From Pirellulales bacterium (GTDB taxonomy: Bacteria > Planctomycetota > Planctomycetia > Pirellulales > Thermoguttaceae), in NCBI GenBank assembly GCA_020846145.1, contig JADLEL010000069.1, forward strand, positions 1 through 51,664: a DNA stretch of 51,664 nt, written 5' to 3'. Shown here one piece after another: positions 35,021-43,739 of the stretch (positions are counted from its first letter, which is position 1; each line of letters starts with the position of its first letter). A model generated the notes under the pieces. That model ran no database searches, was not told the DNA's origin, and saw only the letters and a program-made list of their open reading frames with translations. The position numbers and the translations under genes were made by a program.

Positions 35021-36160
35021 ATGAAAACCGCAACCAATCTCGTACGTCAATCGCTGCGTTGGGGATGGCAAATCCTCCTGGCGGTCGGTTTCACGGCGGG
35101 GGTGATCGTGCTCTTGCTGTGGCTGGCGGGCAAATTCGAGAAGAAAGTACCCGCCAAAATCGAAAAATCCCGGTCGGAAGCCAAAATCGAGGGGCGCGTG
35201 GAGCGCGTGCGGCTTCTGTCTCTGTCGATGACCGAATCGGCGGTCGGCTCGGTTCGCGCCGTGCATGAGACGAGCATCGGCTCGAAGCTGCTCGCCCGGG
35301 TGGTCGAGGTGAATATAAAGGCCGGACAGAAAGTCAAAACCGGCGATATTCTCTTCCGCCTCGATGACACCGATCTGAAAGCCAAACTCGAGCAGGCCAA
35401 GGCGACCGTGGAAGCCGCCAACGCCGCCGCCGCCAATGCCGAACTGGACGCCAAGCGCGTCGCCGAGTTGCTTCCCGCGAAGGCCATCAGCCGGCAGGAT
35501 TACGACAAAGTCATGGCCCAAGCCCGGAGCGCCAAGGCGGAGGTCGATCGGGCGGGAGAAGCCCTGAAGGAGGCTCAGGCCATGCTCGATTGGGCGACGG
35601 TGCGTTCGTCGCTCGACGGCGTGGTGATCGACAAAAAAGTCGATGTGGGCGATATGGTCGTTCCCGGAAAAATACTCGCCACGCTCTATAATCCCGATCG
35701 GATGCAGCTCGTGGCCAGCGTGCGCGATTCCCTGGCGGGCTTTTTGCACGTCGATCAGCCGATCGACGTGCAAGTCGAGGGCATGGAGCATCGCTGTGGC
35801 GGCACGGTCAGCGAAATCGTGCCCGAATCGCAGTCGGCGAGCCGCTCGTTTCAAGTAAAAGTAACCGGTCCCTGCCCGCCGGGAATTCATGCCGGATTGT
35901 TCGGCCGCATTTTCATACCTCTTGGTAAAGAGCAGATTTTCGTGATCCCAAAGGCGGCCGTGCGGAACGTGGGGCAATTGGAACTCGTTGAAGTCGTCGA
36001 AAACGGCAAGCCCATGAAGCGATCGATCCGCTGCGGAAGAACCGGGAAAGACGAGCCCGCGCTCGGCGAGAACGTGGAAGTCCTTTCCGGATTGCGGGAG
36101 GGAGAGGAAGTCGTCGTGCCCAAAAACTCGCAATCGACGCAGGAGGCGAATCATGGCTAA
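35021..36160 (+). CDS. RND efflux periplasmic adaptor (HlyD/MFP family)
   Basis: The 379-aa protein has one N-terminal membrane anchor (about 17-37), a lipoyl-like hairpin (IGSKLLARVVEVNIKAGQKV), a coiled-coil hairpin rich in Ala/Lys/Glu (about 130-205) and TVRSSLDGVVIDKKVDVGDM, then the beta-barrel domain to LREGEEVVVPK. Such adaptors link the RND pump to an outer-membrane channel. GAAAAGGG precedes ATG 35021. The permease follows after a palindrome insertion. Confidence 0.92.
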   Translation: MKTATNLVRQSLRWGWQILLAVGFTAGVIVLLLWLAGKFEKKVPAKIEKSRSEAKIEGRVERVRLLSLSMTESAVGSVRAVHETSIGSKLLARVVEVNIKAGQKVKTGDILFRLDDTDLKAKLEQAKATVEAANAAAANAELDAKRVAELLPAKAISRQDYDKVMAQARSAKAEVDRAGEALKEAQAMLDWATVRSSLDGVVIDKKVDVGDMVVPGKILATLYNPDRMQLVASVRDSLAGFLHVDQPIDVQVEGMEHRCGGTVSEIVPESQSASRSFQVKVTGPCPPGIHAGLFGRIFIPLGKEQIFVIPKAAVRNVGQLELVEVVENGKPMKRSIRCGRTGKDEPALGENVEVLSGLREGEEVVVPKNSQSTQEANHG

Positions 36161-36299
36161 TTTTACGATTCCCCAATCGGCGGCGCAAGGGGGACAGTCC
36201 CATTTTTTACGGCGATCGAGCGCATACGTAGAACGACCTTTCTTGCGCCGTAAAAAATGCGACAGTCCCCAAACGATGCAGGAGGCGAATCATGACTGA
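36141..36299 (+). repeat. Palindrome insertion flanked by a duplicated ribosome-binding region
   Basis: GGGGGACAGTCCCATTTTTT at 36188 pairs imperfectly with AAAAAATGCGACAGTCCCC ending near 36276. On both sides lies GCAGGAGGCGAATCATG (about 36139-36155 and 36282-36298), identical over 17 bp, with two mismatches in a 24-bp alignment. The insertion therefore duplicated the start region. The first ATG (36154) would open a frame of 48 codons only, while the second (36292) starts the permease. Confidence 0.8.
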
Positions 36300-39200
36300 A
36301 ACGACGTTGCCGGCTTCGCACCTGGAGCATAACTTCACGAATCGCATCGTGAAGATATTTCTGGAGTCGAATCTGTCGATCATCTTGATCCTCTTGGCGG
36401 CGGTCGTCGGTTTGGCGGCACTGGGTCTGACGCCGCGCGAGGAGGATCCGCAGATCGTGGTGCCGCTGGCCGACGTCTATGTCAATTTCCCCGGCCGCTC
36501 GGCGGCGGAAGTCGAGCAGTTGGTAACCACGCCCTTGGAAAAGATGCTCTATCAGATCGACGGCGTGGAATACGTCTATTCGATGAGCAGGGAAGATCGA
36601 GCCGTCATCACGGTTCGCTTTTACGTGGGCGAAGACCGCGAGCGGAGCCTCGTCAAACTCAAGAAGAAGCTCGACGAGAACCTCGACCTCGTTCCGCCGG
36701 GTGTGGCGGGCTGGGTCGTCAAGCCGGTCGAGATCGACGATGTGCCCATCGTTATGCTCACGCTGGCGAGCGATTCCGCGGACGACATGGCGCTGCGCCG
36801 CGTGGCCGAGGAACTTTCGCTGCGGCTGGCGAGCGTGAGCGACGTGTCGCGGGCCTACGTGGTCGGCGGCCGACCGCGCGTCGTGCGGGCGCTCCTCGAT
36901 GCCGACCGCATGGCCGCCCATAGCGTGTCGCCGCTGGAAATCGCGCGCGCCATCCGCGGCGCCAATCTGCGGCAGACGGCGGGCGATTTGCGCGGCAACG
37001 ACCGGCTGATACGCGTCGAGACGGGCGAACCGTTCTCCTCGGCGCGGCAAATCGGCGACCTGGTCGTCGGCGTGTTCGACAATCACCCTGTTTTTTTGAA
37101 GGACGTGGCGGCCGTCGAGGACGGGCCGGAAGAAGTCGCCAATTACGTGCGCCACGGCTGGGGTGCGGCAAAAGGATTCACGGAGCATGAGTTTTTTCCC
37201 GGCACGGTTTTGGGCGCCACTGCCGGCTTGTCCAGCAGTGCGGAACAGTCAACCGAATCCAACACTGCTGGACAAGCCGGCAGTGGCACCTTCGTATCCA
37301 AAATCAATCCTGCTTCCAATCCGGCCGTCACCATCGCCATTGCGAAAAAGAAGGGATCGAACGCGGTCTGGGTGGCCAACGCCGTGTTGCGGGAAGCGGA
37401 AGAACTGCGCGGGACGATCGTGCCCGATGGCATGGACCTCGTCGTTACGCGAAACTACGGCCTGACGGCCAACGAGAAGGTCAACGAGCTTGTCGAGGGC
37501 CTGGCCGTGGCGGTGGTGATCGTGGTGGCGCTTCTGACGCTGGGGCTGGGCTGGCGGGAAGCGCTGATCGTCGCGGTGGCCGTGCCGGTCGTTTTCGGAT
37601 TGACTCTGGCCGTGAACCTGATGCTCGGTTTCACCATCAACCGCGTTACGCTGTTCGCGCTCATTCTCTCCCTGGGTCTTTTGGTCGATGATCCGATCGT
37701 CGATGTGGAGAACATCGCGCGGCATTTTTCGCTCCGTAAAAAAGCGACCCGGCGGATCGTTTTGGAGGCCGTTTCGGAAATCCGCCCGCCGCTGATTACG
37801 GCGACCTTGGCGGTGATCGTGAGCTTCCTGCCGATGTTCTTCATCACCGGGATGATGGGGCCGTACATGCGGCCGATGGCGCTCAACGTGCCGGTAACGA
37901 TGATGATGTCGATGGTCGTGGCATTCACCATTACGCCGTGGATGGCGTATCACGTGCTGAGGAAGAAATACGGGGGAAAAGACAACTCCGCCGGAGTCGC
38001 CCACTCCGAACACGATCCGCACGATCTCGACGCCGTGAAGCAATCGTGGTTGTATAAAATGTTTTATCCGATCATGGCCCCGCTGCTGCATTCCCGTGCG
38101 GTGGCGTGGTCTTTTCTCTTGGGCATGGCGTTTTTGACCTTGGGGGCGGTGGGATTGGCCGCGTGGCGGAGCGTCCCGCTGAAGATGCTCCCTTTCGACA
38201 ACAAGAACGAACTGCTGTTGGTGCTCGATTTCGACAAGGGCACGACGCTGGAACGCACCGACGCCGCGGTCCGCGAATTCGAGGCCTACCTGGCCGACGT
38301 GCCGGAGGTCGCCGATTACACGAGCTACGTCGGCCTGGCCTCGCCGATGGATTTCAACGGGCTGGTGCGGCATTATTATCTCCGGCAGGGAGACGACGTG
38401 GCCGAGCTGCGGATCAACCTGGCGGGCAAGAAGAACCGCGACTTGCAGAGCCACGCCATCGGCCTGCGGATGCGCGACGATTTGCAGGCCATCGCCGACC
38501 GCCATCGAGCGCGGATGAAACTCGTGGAAACGCCCCCCGGTCCGCCGGTGATCGCCAGCGTGGTCGCGGAGGTCTATGGTCAGGCGGATCATCGCTACGA
38601 AGATTTGCTCTCGGCCGCCGATGCCGTTCGCGCGCGGCTGGCCGCCGAGCCGGGCATGCGCGACATCGATTACGTCCGCGAGGCGCCGCAAACGAAGCAG
38701 ATTTTCGTCGTCGATAAGGAGAAGGCGGCCCTGTGCGGCGTGAGCACGAAGGAGATCGCCGACACGCTCGCGGCGGCCGTTCAGGGATCGGCGGTGGGAA
38801 CCGTGAAAAGCGAAACGGAGCGCAATCCGCTCCGGATCGAACTGCGCTTGCCGGTCGATCGACGAACCGGACTGGGCGATTTGGCGAAGGTTAAAGTCAA
38901 AGGTCTGGGCGGAAACTTGGTTTCCCTGGCCGAATTGGGCCGCTGGGAGACCGCCCGAGTCGATCAGATGATCTACCACAAGAATCTGCATCGCGTGGCG
39001 TACGTGTTCGCCGAGACGGTCGGCCGCCCGCCCGCCGACGTGGTGGTCGATGTGCTCTCCGATCGGCTCAAGACGCCGCCCGCCGGCGAAAAGATCGAGC
39101 GCGTCGGCGACGGCTGGCTGGCTGCCGGCGATCCTCGCCCGGTCGATAAACGCACGTTTCTCAAAAGCGGAGGCGGCATATCCTGGGGATTGCCAGAAGG

Positions 39201-39816
39201 CTACACGGTCGATTTCGCGGGCGAAGGGGAGTGGAAAATCACGCTCGACGTCTTCCGCGACCTCGGGCTGGCCTTCGGCGCGGCGATGATCGCCATTTAC
39301 GTGCTCTTGGTGGCGCAAACCGGCTCGTTCGTCGTGCCGGTGGTCGTCATGCTGGCCATTCCGCTGACGATCCTGGGCGTGATGCCCGGCTTTTGGCTGC
39401 TCAACGCCGCAAGCGCGCAGCAGGTGGGCGGATTCCTCGATCCGGTGTATTTCACGGCGACGGGCATGATCGGCATGATCGCCCTGGCGGGCATCGTTAC
39501 CCGCGACTCGATCATCCTCGTCGATTTCATCCACCTTTCGCTTTCCCGCGGGCGGTCGTTGTTTGACGCGATCATGGAAAGCCGCGTCGTCCGCCTGCGG
39601 CCGATCCTGCTGACCGCCGGCGCGGCGATGCTCGGCGCGGTGCCGATCATCATCGACCCGATTTTCTCCGGCCTGGCCTGGTCGCTGATCTTCGGGCTGT
39701 TCGCCTCGACGCTGTTCACGCTGTTCGTGATTCCGATCACCTATTGGCTGTTGTACGCCAACAAGCCCGGCCACGGATTGCACAAATCGTCGATGGAGCA
39801 GGAGGATCGTAGTTGA
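36292..39816 (+). CDS. RND efflux permease (AcrB-like)
   Basis: The 1174-aa proton-driven pump starts with a first helix NLSIILILLAAVVGLAALGL followed by TPREEDPQI. Porter domains, GLLVDDPIVDVENI (the transmembrane acidic pair) and ITATLAVIVSFLPMFFITGM follow. The second half repeats the fold (GMIGMIALAGIVTRDSIILV). The substrate cannot be read. An in-frame 72-bp perfect inverted repeat (37216-37287) lies in the first periplasmic loop. ATG 36292 has AGGAGG upstream. It follows the adaptor and belongs to the same operon. Confidence 0.95.
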   Translation: MTETTLPASHLEHNFTNRIVKIFLESNLSIILILLAAVVGLAALGLTPREEDPQIVVPLADVYVNFPGRSAAEVEQLVTTPLEKMLYQIDGVEYVYSMSREDRAVITVRFYVGEDRERSLVKLKKKLDENLDLVPPGVAGWVVKPVEIDDVPIVMLTLASDSADDMALRRVAEELSLRLASVSDVSRAYVVGGRPRVVRALLDADRMAAHSVSPLEIARAIRGANLRQTAGDLRGNDRLIRVETGEPFSSARQIGDLVVGVFDNHPVFLKDVAAVEDGPEEVANYVRHGWGAAKGFTEHEFFPGTVLGATAGLSSSAEQSTESNTAGQAGSGTFVSKINPASNPAVTIAIAKKKGSNAVWVANAVLREAEELRGTIVPDGMDLVVTRNYGLTANEKVNELVEGLAVAVVIVVALLTLGLGWREALIVAVAVPVVFGLTLAVNLMLGFTINRVTLFALILSLGLLVDDPIVDVENIARHFSLRKKATRRIVLEAVSEIRPPLITATLAVIVSFLPMFFITGMMGPYMRPMALNVPVTMMMSMVVAFTITPWMAYHVLRKKYGGKDNSAGVAHSEHDPHDLDAVKQSWLYKMFYPIMAPLLHSRAVAWSFLLGMAFLTLGAVGLAAWRSVPLKMLPFDNKNELLLVLDFDKGTTLERTDAAVREFEAYLADVPEVADYTSYVGLASPMDFNGLVRHYYLRQGDDVAELRINLAGKKNRDLQSHAIGLRMRDDLQAIADRHRARMKLVETPPGPPVIASVVAEVYGQADHRYEDLLSAADAVRARLAAEPGMRDIDYVREAPQTKQIFVVDKEKAALCGVSTKEIADTLAAAVQGSAVGTVKSETERNPLRIELRLPVDRRTGLGDLAKVKVKGLGGNLVSLAELGRWETARVDQMIYHKNLHRVAYVFAETVGRPPADVVVDVLSDRLKTPPAGEKIERVGDGWLAAGDPRPVDKRTFLKSGGGISWGLPEGYTVDFAGEGEWKITLDVFRDLGLAFGAAMIAIYVLLVAQTGSFVVPVVVMLAIPLTILGVMPGFWLLNAASAQQVGGFLDPVYFTATGMIGMIALAGIVTRDSIILVDFIHLSLSRGRSLFDAIMESRVVRLRPILLTAGAAMLGAVPIIIDPIFSGLAWSLIFGLFASTLFTLFVIPITYWLLYANKPGHGLHKSSMEQEDRS
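37216..37287. repeat. 25-bp perfect inverted repeat inside the RND permease
   Basis: The left arm (37216-37240) starts GCCACTGCCGGCTTGTCCAG and the right arm (37263-37287) is its exact reverse complement, with 22 bp between. The translation AGLSSSAEQSTESNTAGQAG is Ser/Ala/Gly-rich and unlike porter-domain sequence, so the repeat inserted into the gene in frame. Confidence 0.9.
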
Positions 39817-39835
39817 AGTAAACAGTTTCGTTTAG

Positions 39836-39929
39836 CCCGGAGCCATCGGCGACGGCGTTTGGGCAACGGATTTCAACCAATTTCGATCCTCGGCGCCACC
39901 GTCGCCGTTGGCTCCGGGCTAAACGAAAT
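39836..39929. repeat. Palindromic repeat, family B (copy 2)
   Basis: TTTCGTTTAGCCCGGAGCC at the left and GGCTCCGGGCTAAACGAAA at the right are inverted. It separates the permease from arsR and is related to the copy at 8152-8260. Confidence 0.85.
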
Positions 39930-39957
39930 CATCGATCGCATACGGGAAGTGGCAACT

Positions 39958-40317
39958 ATGAAAACACAAACTTCACGTCATGGAAAACTCGAACTCCTCG
40001 ACCTTGAAGTTCTCGCCGAGGCGGCCGAATGCCTGAAGACTTTGGCCCACCCGCATCGCTTGCGGATGGTGCAAATGCTGCTGCACGGCCGCTATACGGT
40101 GGGCGAACTGGCCGCGGCCTGCGAGATTCCCAGCCCCCAGGCGTCGGGGCATTTGCGTTTGCTCCAGCACTGCGGCCTTTTGGAGCAAGACCGCGAAGGC
40201 CGCGAAGTCTATTACCGCGTGGCGCAGCCCTGCCTGAAAGACATCCTCGGCTGCATTCGCGAGCGTTTTGCCGATGGAATCAAATGCGAAATTTCCGTCA
40301 ATCCACAAGGAGACTGA
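39958..40317 (+). CDS. ArsR-family transcription regulator
   Basis: The 119-aa product has the winged helix: AAECLKTLAHPHRLRMVQML, YTVGELAAACEIPSPQASGH and LRLLQHCGLLEQDREGREVY. Members are dimeric repressors that respond to metals or thiol chemistry. A cysteine appears in CEIPS, CGLL, CLKD and CIRE. ATG 39958 has GGAAG upstream; the longer frame runs through repeat B. It probably regulates the RND operon and the following rhodanese. Confidence 0.93.
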   Translation: MKTQTSRHGKLELLDLEVLAEAAECLKTLAHPHRLRMVQMLLHGRYTVGELAAACEIPSPQASGHLRLLQHCGLLEQDREGREVYYRVAQPCLKDILGCIRERFADGIKCEISVNPQGD

Positions 40318-40318
40318 T

Positions 40319-40888
40319 ATGTCCGTAAAAACCATTTCCCCGATCGAGTTATTGCGATTGAAGGAAGCCAACAAGCCGATCGAGCTGATCGACGTGCGCA
40401 CCCCGCTGGAATACCGGGAAGTTCACGTCGATTGCGCGTGCAACATTCCGCTCGACGCGCTCGATCCGCCCCAGGTGATGATGAACCGGCATTCCGCGAA
40501 TGACGCGCCACTCTACGTCCTCTGCCGGTCGGGCGGGCGGGCCAAACAGGCGTGCGAAAAGTTCATCACCGCCGGATATCCGAACGTGGTGAACGTCGAA
40601 GGCGGCACGCTGGCCTGCATCGAAGCCGGGCTGCCCGTCGTGAGAGGCAAAAAAGTCTTTTCGCTCGAACGGCAAGTCCGCATCACGGCCGGCCTGCTGG
40701 TGCTGCTTGGCGTGGCCTTGGGATTCCTCGCGCATCCGGTATTGTTCTGGCTCTCGGCGTTCGTCGGCGCGGGCCTGATCTTCGCCGGCATCACCGATTC
40801 GTGTCCCATGGCCCTGCTCATTGCCAAAATGCCCTGGAACGGCGACCACAAAATCTGCTCCTGCGACGGCTTGCGGAAAAGCATTTAG
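40319..40888 (+). CDS. Rhodanese with DUF2892 membrane domain (YgaP-like)
   Basis: The 189-aa product has a rhodanese domain (IELIDVRTPLEYREVHVDCA, LYVLCRSGGRAKQACE, with catalytic C in VLCRSGGRA) and a C-terminal two-helix DUF2892 segment (ITAGLLVLLGVALGFLAHPV). E. coli YgaP has the same layout and moves sulfane sulfur. ATG 40319 has AAGGAGACTG upstream and lies one base after the arsR stop. The pair likely forms an operon that responds to sulfur or metal stress. Confidence 0.92.
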   Translation: MSVKTISPIELLRLKEANKPIELIDVRTPLEYREVHVDCACNIPLDALDPPQVMMNRHSANDAPLYVLCRSGGRAKQACEKFITAGYPNVVNVEGGTLACIEAGLPVVRGKKVFSLERQVRITAGLLVLLGVALGFLAHPVLFWLSAFVGAGLIFAGITDSCPMALLIAKMPWNGDHKICSCDGLRKSI

Positions 40889-40913
40889 TGCCTATCCCAA
40901 AACCATGTCGGCT

Positions 40914-40984
40914 CGGGTGGCAGTTGCACCGCCACCCCAGCTATCCGGCGATTCAAGGGGTGGCAGTACAACTGCCACCCCAAC
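40914..40984. repeat. Palindromic repeat, family E (copy 2)
   Basis: GGGTGGCAGTTGCACCGCC and GGGGTGGCAGTACAACTGCC with CACCCCAAC form a paired set of stems. It lies between the rhodanese gene and nadE, which converge. Confidence 0.8.
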
Positions 40985-40996
40985 GAATTGAGGTTC

Positions 40997-42994
40997 TTAG
41001 ATCGTCGCCGCGTATTCCCGCAATTCGGCCAGTTCGCGCTCGAAGCCGCCGGAGAGGATCGGGAAGCGGCACCAGGTTTTGGGATCGAGGTTTTCGTCGT
41101 CCAGATGGAACGAAGGGGCGTAGCGCTCGCGTTTCCATTGGTTGCGGCACCAGAGGCGGAAAAACCGCTCGATCCAAACGCATAATTGCGCGGTTGAATA
41201 ATCGGGAAATTGCGAACGGACGAGGCGGAAGACTTCGCGGGGCGGCTGCTTGTCGCGGATCGCCGCGCGTTCGATGGCGTCCAGAACCGGATACGGCATC
41301 AGATCGTCCTCATCGGTCTGCTTCGACTCCGGCGGCCGTAGTTCGGCGGTGGGCGGCGCTTGGGTAACGGCCTTGAGCGCCGGGATCGGATGCGCGCCGC
41401 GCGGCCCCTCGATTTCGAGCCAGCGCAGCCAGCGGAGCAAAAACGCCTTGTCAATGCCCGCGATGGGGCTGAGTCCGCCGCACGTGTCGCCGTCCATCGT
41501 GGCGTAGCCCACGGCCGCCTCGCTGCGGTTGCTGGTCGCCAACAGCAGGGCGTTCTTCACGTTCGCCAAGAGCCACACGCTCGGTCCGCGCACGCGGGCT
41601 TGGATGTTCTGTAGTGCGGCGTCGTCGGTCGCCCAAGTCAGCTTGCGGCCCAACACGCTTTCGATCCGCGAGACGTAGGCTTCGACCAAATCGTCGATCT
41701 CCAGGCAGGCCATTTCCGCTCCCAATTCGGCGGCGAGCGAAACGGCTGCATCCCGCGTCGTCCGGCTGCTGTTGCGCGTGGCCTGATAGACGCAGTGCAG
41801 CAAGAGTTTCGTCCGCTCTTGGTCGGTTTTGGCCGCGGCCAGGGCGGGGATGTGCGCAAGCGTTCTCAGATACGCCTCCGCGCCCAACTCGCGATGGGCC
41901 ATCTCGCTCATCAAGGACACCAGGCAGGAGACGGCCGACGAATCGGCCCCCCCGCTCAAGCTCACGACGAATCCCTGCGCGCGGCTCTTCCGCAAATAAT
42001 CGAACAATCCCAGCGCGACCGCCCGGGTGAACTCTTCTTCCTTCAGGCGGGGATTCCCTTCCCAAGGCTCCGGCGAGGTTTTCGCAAACTCCGGCTCGAG
42101 GTCGGGCCAGGCGAATTCGCAGGCGGTTTCCATCGGATTGGACTGGCCCAATTCGGGCTGAAAACTGGCCAGCCGCGCGGAACTTCCGCGCGTGGCATCG
42201 ACGTCGATCACCGCGCCGGTCAATCGCCAGGGAGCGAAGGACAGCCGCGGACTGGCGGCCAGCAGTTTTCCATCGGAGGCGATGAGCGCGCCGCCGTCGT
42301 AGATCGCCCGGCCGGCTTCGTTGCCGAGCAGATTCGCATAGACGTAACTCACGTTGAACGCGCGGGAGCCTTCCAGCACCAGCCGCTTGCGGACTTCCGC
42401 CTTGCCGAAAGCGAAATGGCTCGCGCTCGGGTTGAGAATCACATCGACCGCGTGCGGCGACATGCCGCCGCCGGGCCGCGCGGCGACCCAGGCGTCTTCG
42501 CAGATTTCAATGCCGATCTTCACCCCGCCGACGTTGAACACCAGATCGCCGATCGGATACTCCTCGCCCTCGCCCTCGACCTCGATCGCGTCGCGGACCT
42601 GCTGCGGCCAAGGCTTGAACCAGCGCGGCTCGTAATGCAAGCCGTCGCCGGAGAGAAACCTTTTGGCCACGAAGCCCGCAATCCGCCCATCGACCGCCAC
42701 GCACGCGCAGTTGAACAGGGCGTGTCTATAGAAAACGGGCAAGCCCAGGCTGACCACCATCTCGGCCGTGGCGGGGAGGATTTCCCGCAAGACTTCCATC
42801 GCCGTTTTCTGCAATCCGGGGCCGAAAAAGGCGTCCTCGCAATTGTAGCCGGTGATGCAAAGCTCCGGCAGGCAGAGGATGGTCGCGCCTTCATCTCGAG
42901 CGGCGGCGATGGCGGCGAGGATGTTGTTTTTATTGCCGGCCCAGTCCATCGGCGTCTGGTTCAGCACCGCGGCCGCCACTCGTATGCGCGTCAT
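40997..42994 (-). CDS. nadE: Glutamine-dependent NAD(+) synthetase
   Basis: The 665-aa enzyme makes NAD from deamido-NAD with ammonia from glutamine. The N-terminal nitrilase-type amidase has CLPELCITGYN (Glu), VAKRFL (Lys) and GIEICEDAW (nucleophile Cys). The C-terminal synthetase has the ATP loop VVSLSGGADSSAVSCL and YATMDGDTCGGLSPIAGI. Length and order match the two-domain family. ATG 42994 is used. It is convergent with the rhodanese. Confidence 0.96.
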   Translation of the reverse strand: MTRIRVAAAVLNQTPMDWAGNKNNILAAIAAARDEGATILCLPELCITGYNCEDAFFGPGLQKTAMEVLREILPATAEMVVSLGLPVFYRHALFNCACVAVDGRIAGFVAKRFLSGDGLHYEPRWFKPWPQQVRDAIEVEGEGEEYPIGDLVFNVGGVKIGIEICEDAWVAARPGGGMSPHAVDVILNPSASHFAFGKAEVRKRLVLEGSRAFNVSYVYANLLGNEAGRAIYDGGALIASDGKLLAASPRLSFAPWRLTGAVIDVDATRGSSARLASFQPELGQSNPMETACEFAWPDLEPEFAKTSPEPWEGNPRLKEEEFTRAVALGLFDYLRKSRAQGFVVSLSGGADSSAVSCLVSLMSEMAHRELGAEAYLRTLAHIPALAAAKTDQERTKLLLHCVYQATRNSSRTTRDAAVSLAAELGAEMACLEIDDLVEAYVSRIESVLGRKLTWATDDAALQNIQARVRGPSVWLLANVKNALLLATSNRSEAAVGYATMDGDTCGGLSPIAGIDKAFLLRWLRWLEIEGPRGAHPIPALKAVTQAPPTAELRPPESKQTDEDDLMPYPVLDAIERAAIRDKQPPREVFRLVRSQFPDYSTAQLCVWIERFFRLWCRNQWKRERYAPSFHLDDENLDPKTWCRFPILSGGFERELAELREYAATI

Positions 42995-43074
42995 GGTTCG
43001 TATCCTATGGCTTTCAAGGAGGACAGGTTTCTAACCTGTCATCGATCGATGCAAAATCGGCAATCGCGGGCGAA

Positions 43075-43434
43075 TTATTTCAAATGCAGCGATTTCGCGG
43101 AGACGCCGGGGATTTTCAGCAGCGTTTTATCATTTGTCAGCAAGGTGACATTCAGCGATAAGGCTGAGGCGGCGACAATGGCGTCCGGCAATTTCAAGCG
43201 ATATTCCTTCCGCAGACGGATGGCGTTTTCCCGCACATTTTTTGTTAACCCGAGAACGATGACCTTGGATAGAAAGGCGCGTATTTGGCGTTCTTCGGCT
43301 TCTTCCATCGAGGGATAAGAAAGCAATTCCAATTCTGAGATCACGGAGATGAAATATTGCCCCGATTCCAACGGGACCGCTAAACGGCCGCCCAGAAGAT
43401 ATAAAATTGCATTCGAGTCGAGCAGCCCCTTCAT
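43075..43434 (-). CDS. vapC: PIN-domain toxin (VapC-like), second locus
   Basis: The 119-aa product begins MKGLLDSNAILYLLGG (D6), with ISELELLSYP (E), YRLKLPDAIVAASAL (D) and LTNDKTLLKIPG (D), the four PIN acids. ATG 43434 overlaps the antitoxin stop (ATGA). It looks intact. Confidence 0.92.
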   Translation of the reverse strand: MKGLLDSNAILYLLGGRLAVPLESGQYFISVISELELLSYPSMEEAEERQIRAFLSKVIVLGLTKNVRENAIRLRKEYRLKLPDAIVAASALSLNVTLLTNDKTLLKIPGVSAKSLHLK

Positions 43435-43643
43435 TGCCACTCCTCCCGCATTTTACGCTGATATTCGAGAGGGTCTTCCGATAAAGCAATCACGCCGGAA
43501 AATTGCGAAAGATCGGTTTCCGCCAGAGTTTCCGGGGTGATATGAAGTTGTCGCTCGATTTCCAACCAATCGTCATAATCGACCTGCACGGCGATTGGCC
43601 GTTGGGCCTCATCGACCAGTATGCGTTTGTGTATGGGGGCCAT
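43431..43643 (-). CDS. Antitoxin of the second PIN toxin
   Basis: The 70-aa product reads MAPIHKRILVDEAQRPIAVQ and VDYDDWLEIERQL, then an acidic tail ending RKMREEWQ. The start resembles Phd/VapB-type antitoxins. ATG 43643 is used. The four-base overlap with the toxin supports translational coupling. Confidence 0.85.
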   Translation of the reverse strand: MAPIHKRILVDEAQRPIAVQVDYDDWLEIERQLHITPETLAETDLSQFSGVIALSEDPLEYQRKMREEWQ

Positions 43644-43739
43644 ATTTGACTCCAAAATTCCACGCCGATTCCTAATGCAGCATCACCATCTGTATTCTAA
43701 CATAAGTTAGGAAGAAAACAACATCGATCGTTTTTTCGC

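Noticed and set aside
37249..39783. 844-aa minus-strand frame over the RND permease
   Set aside because: Antisense of a clear RND gene; rich in H, R and Q as expected for such shadows.
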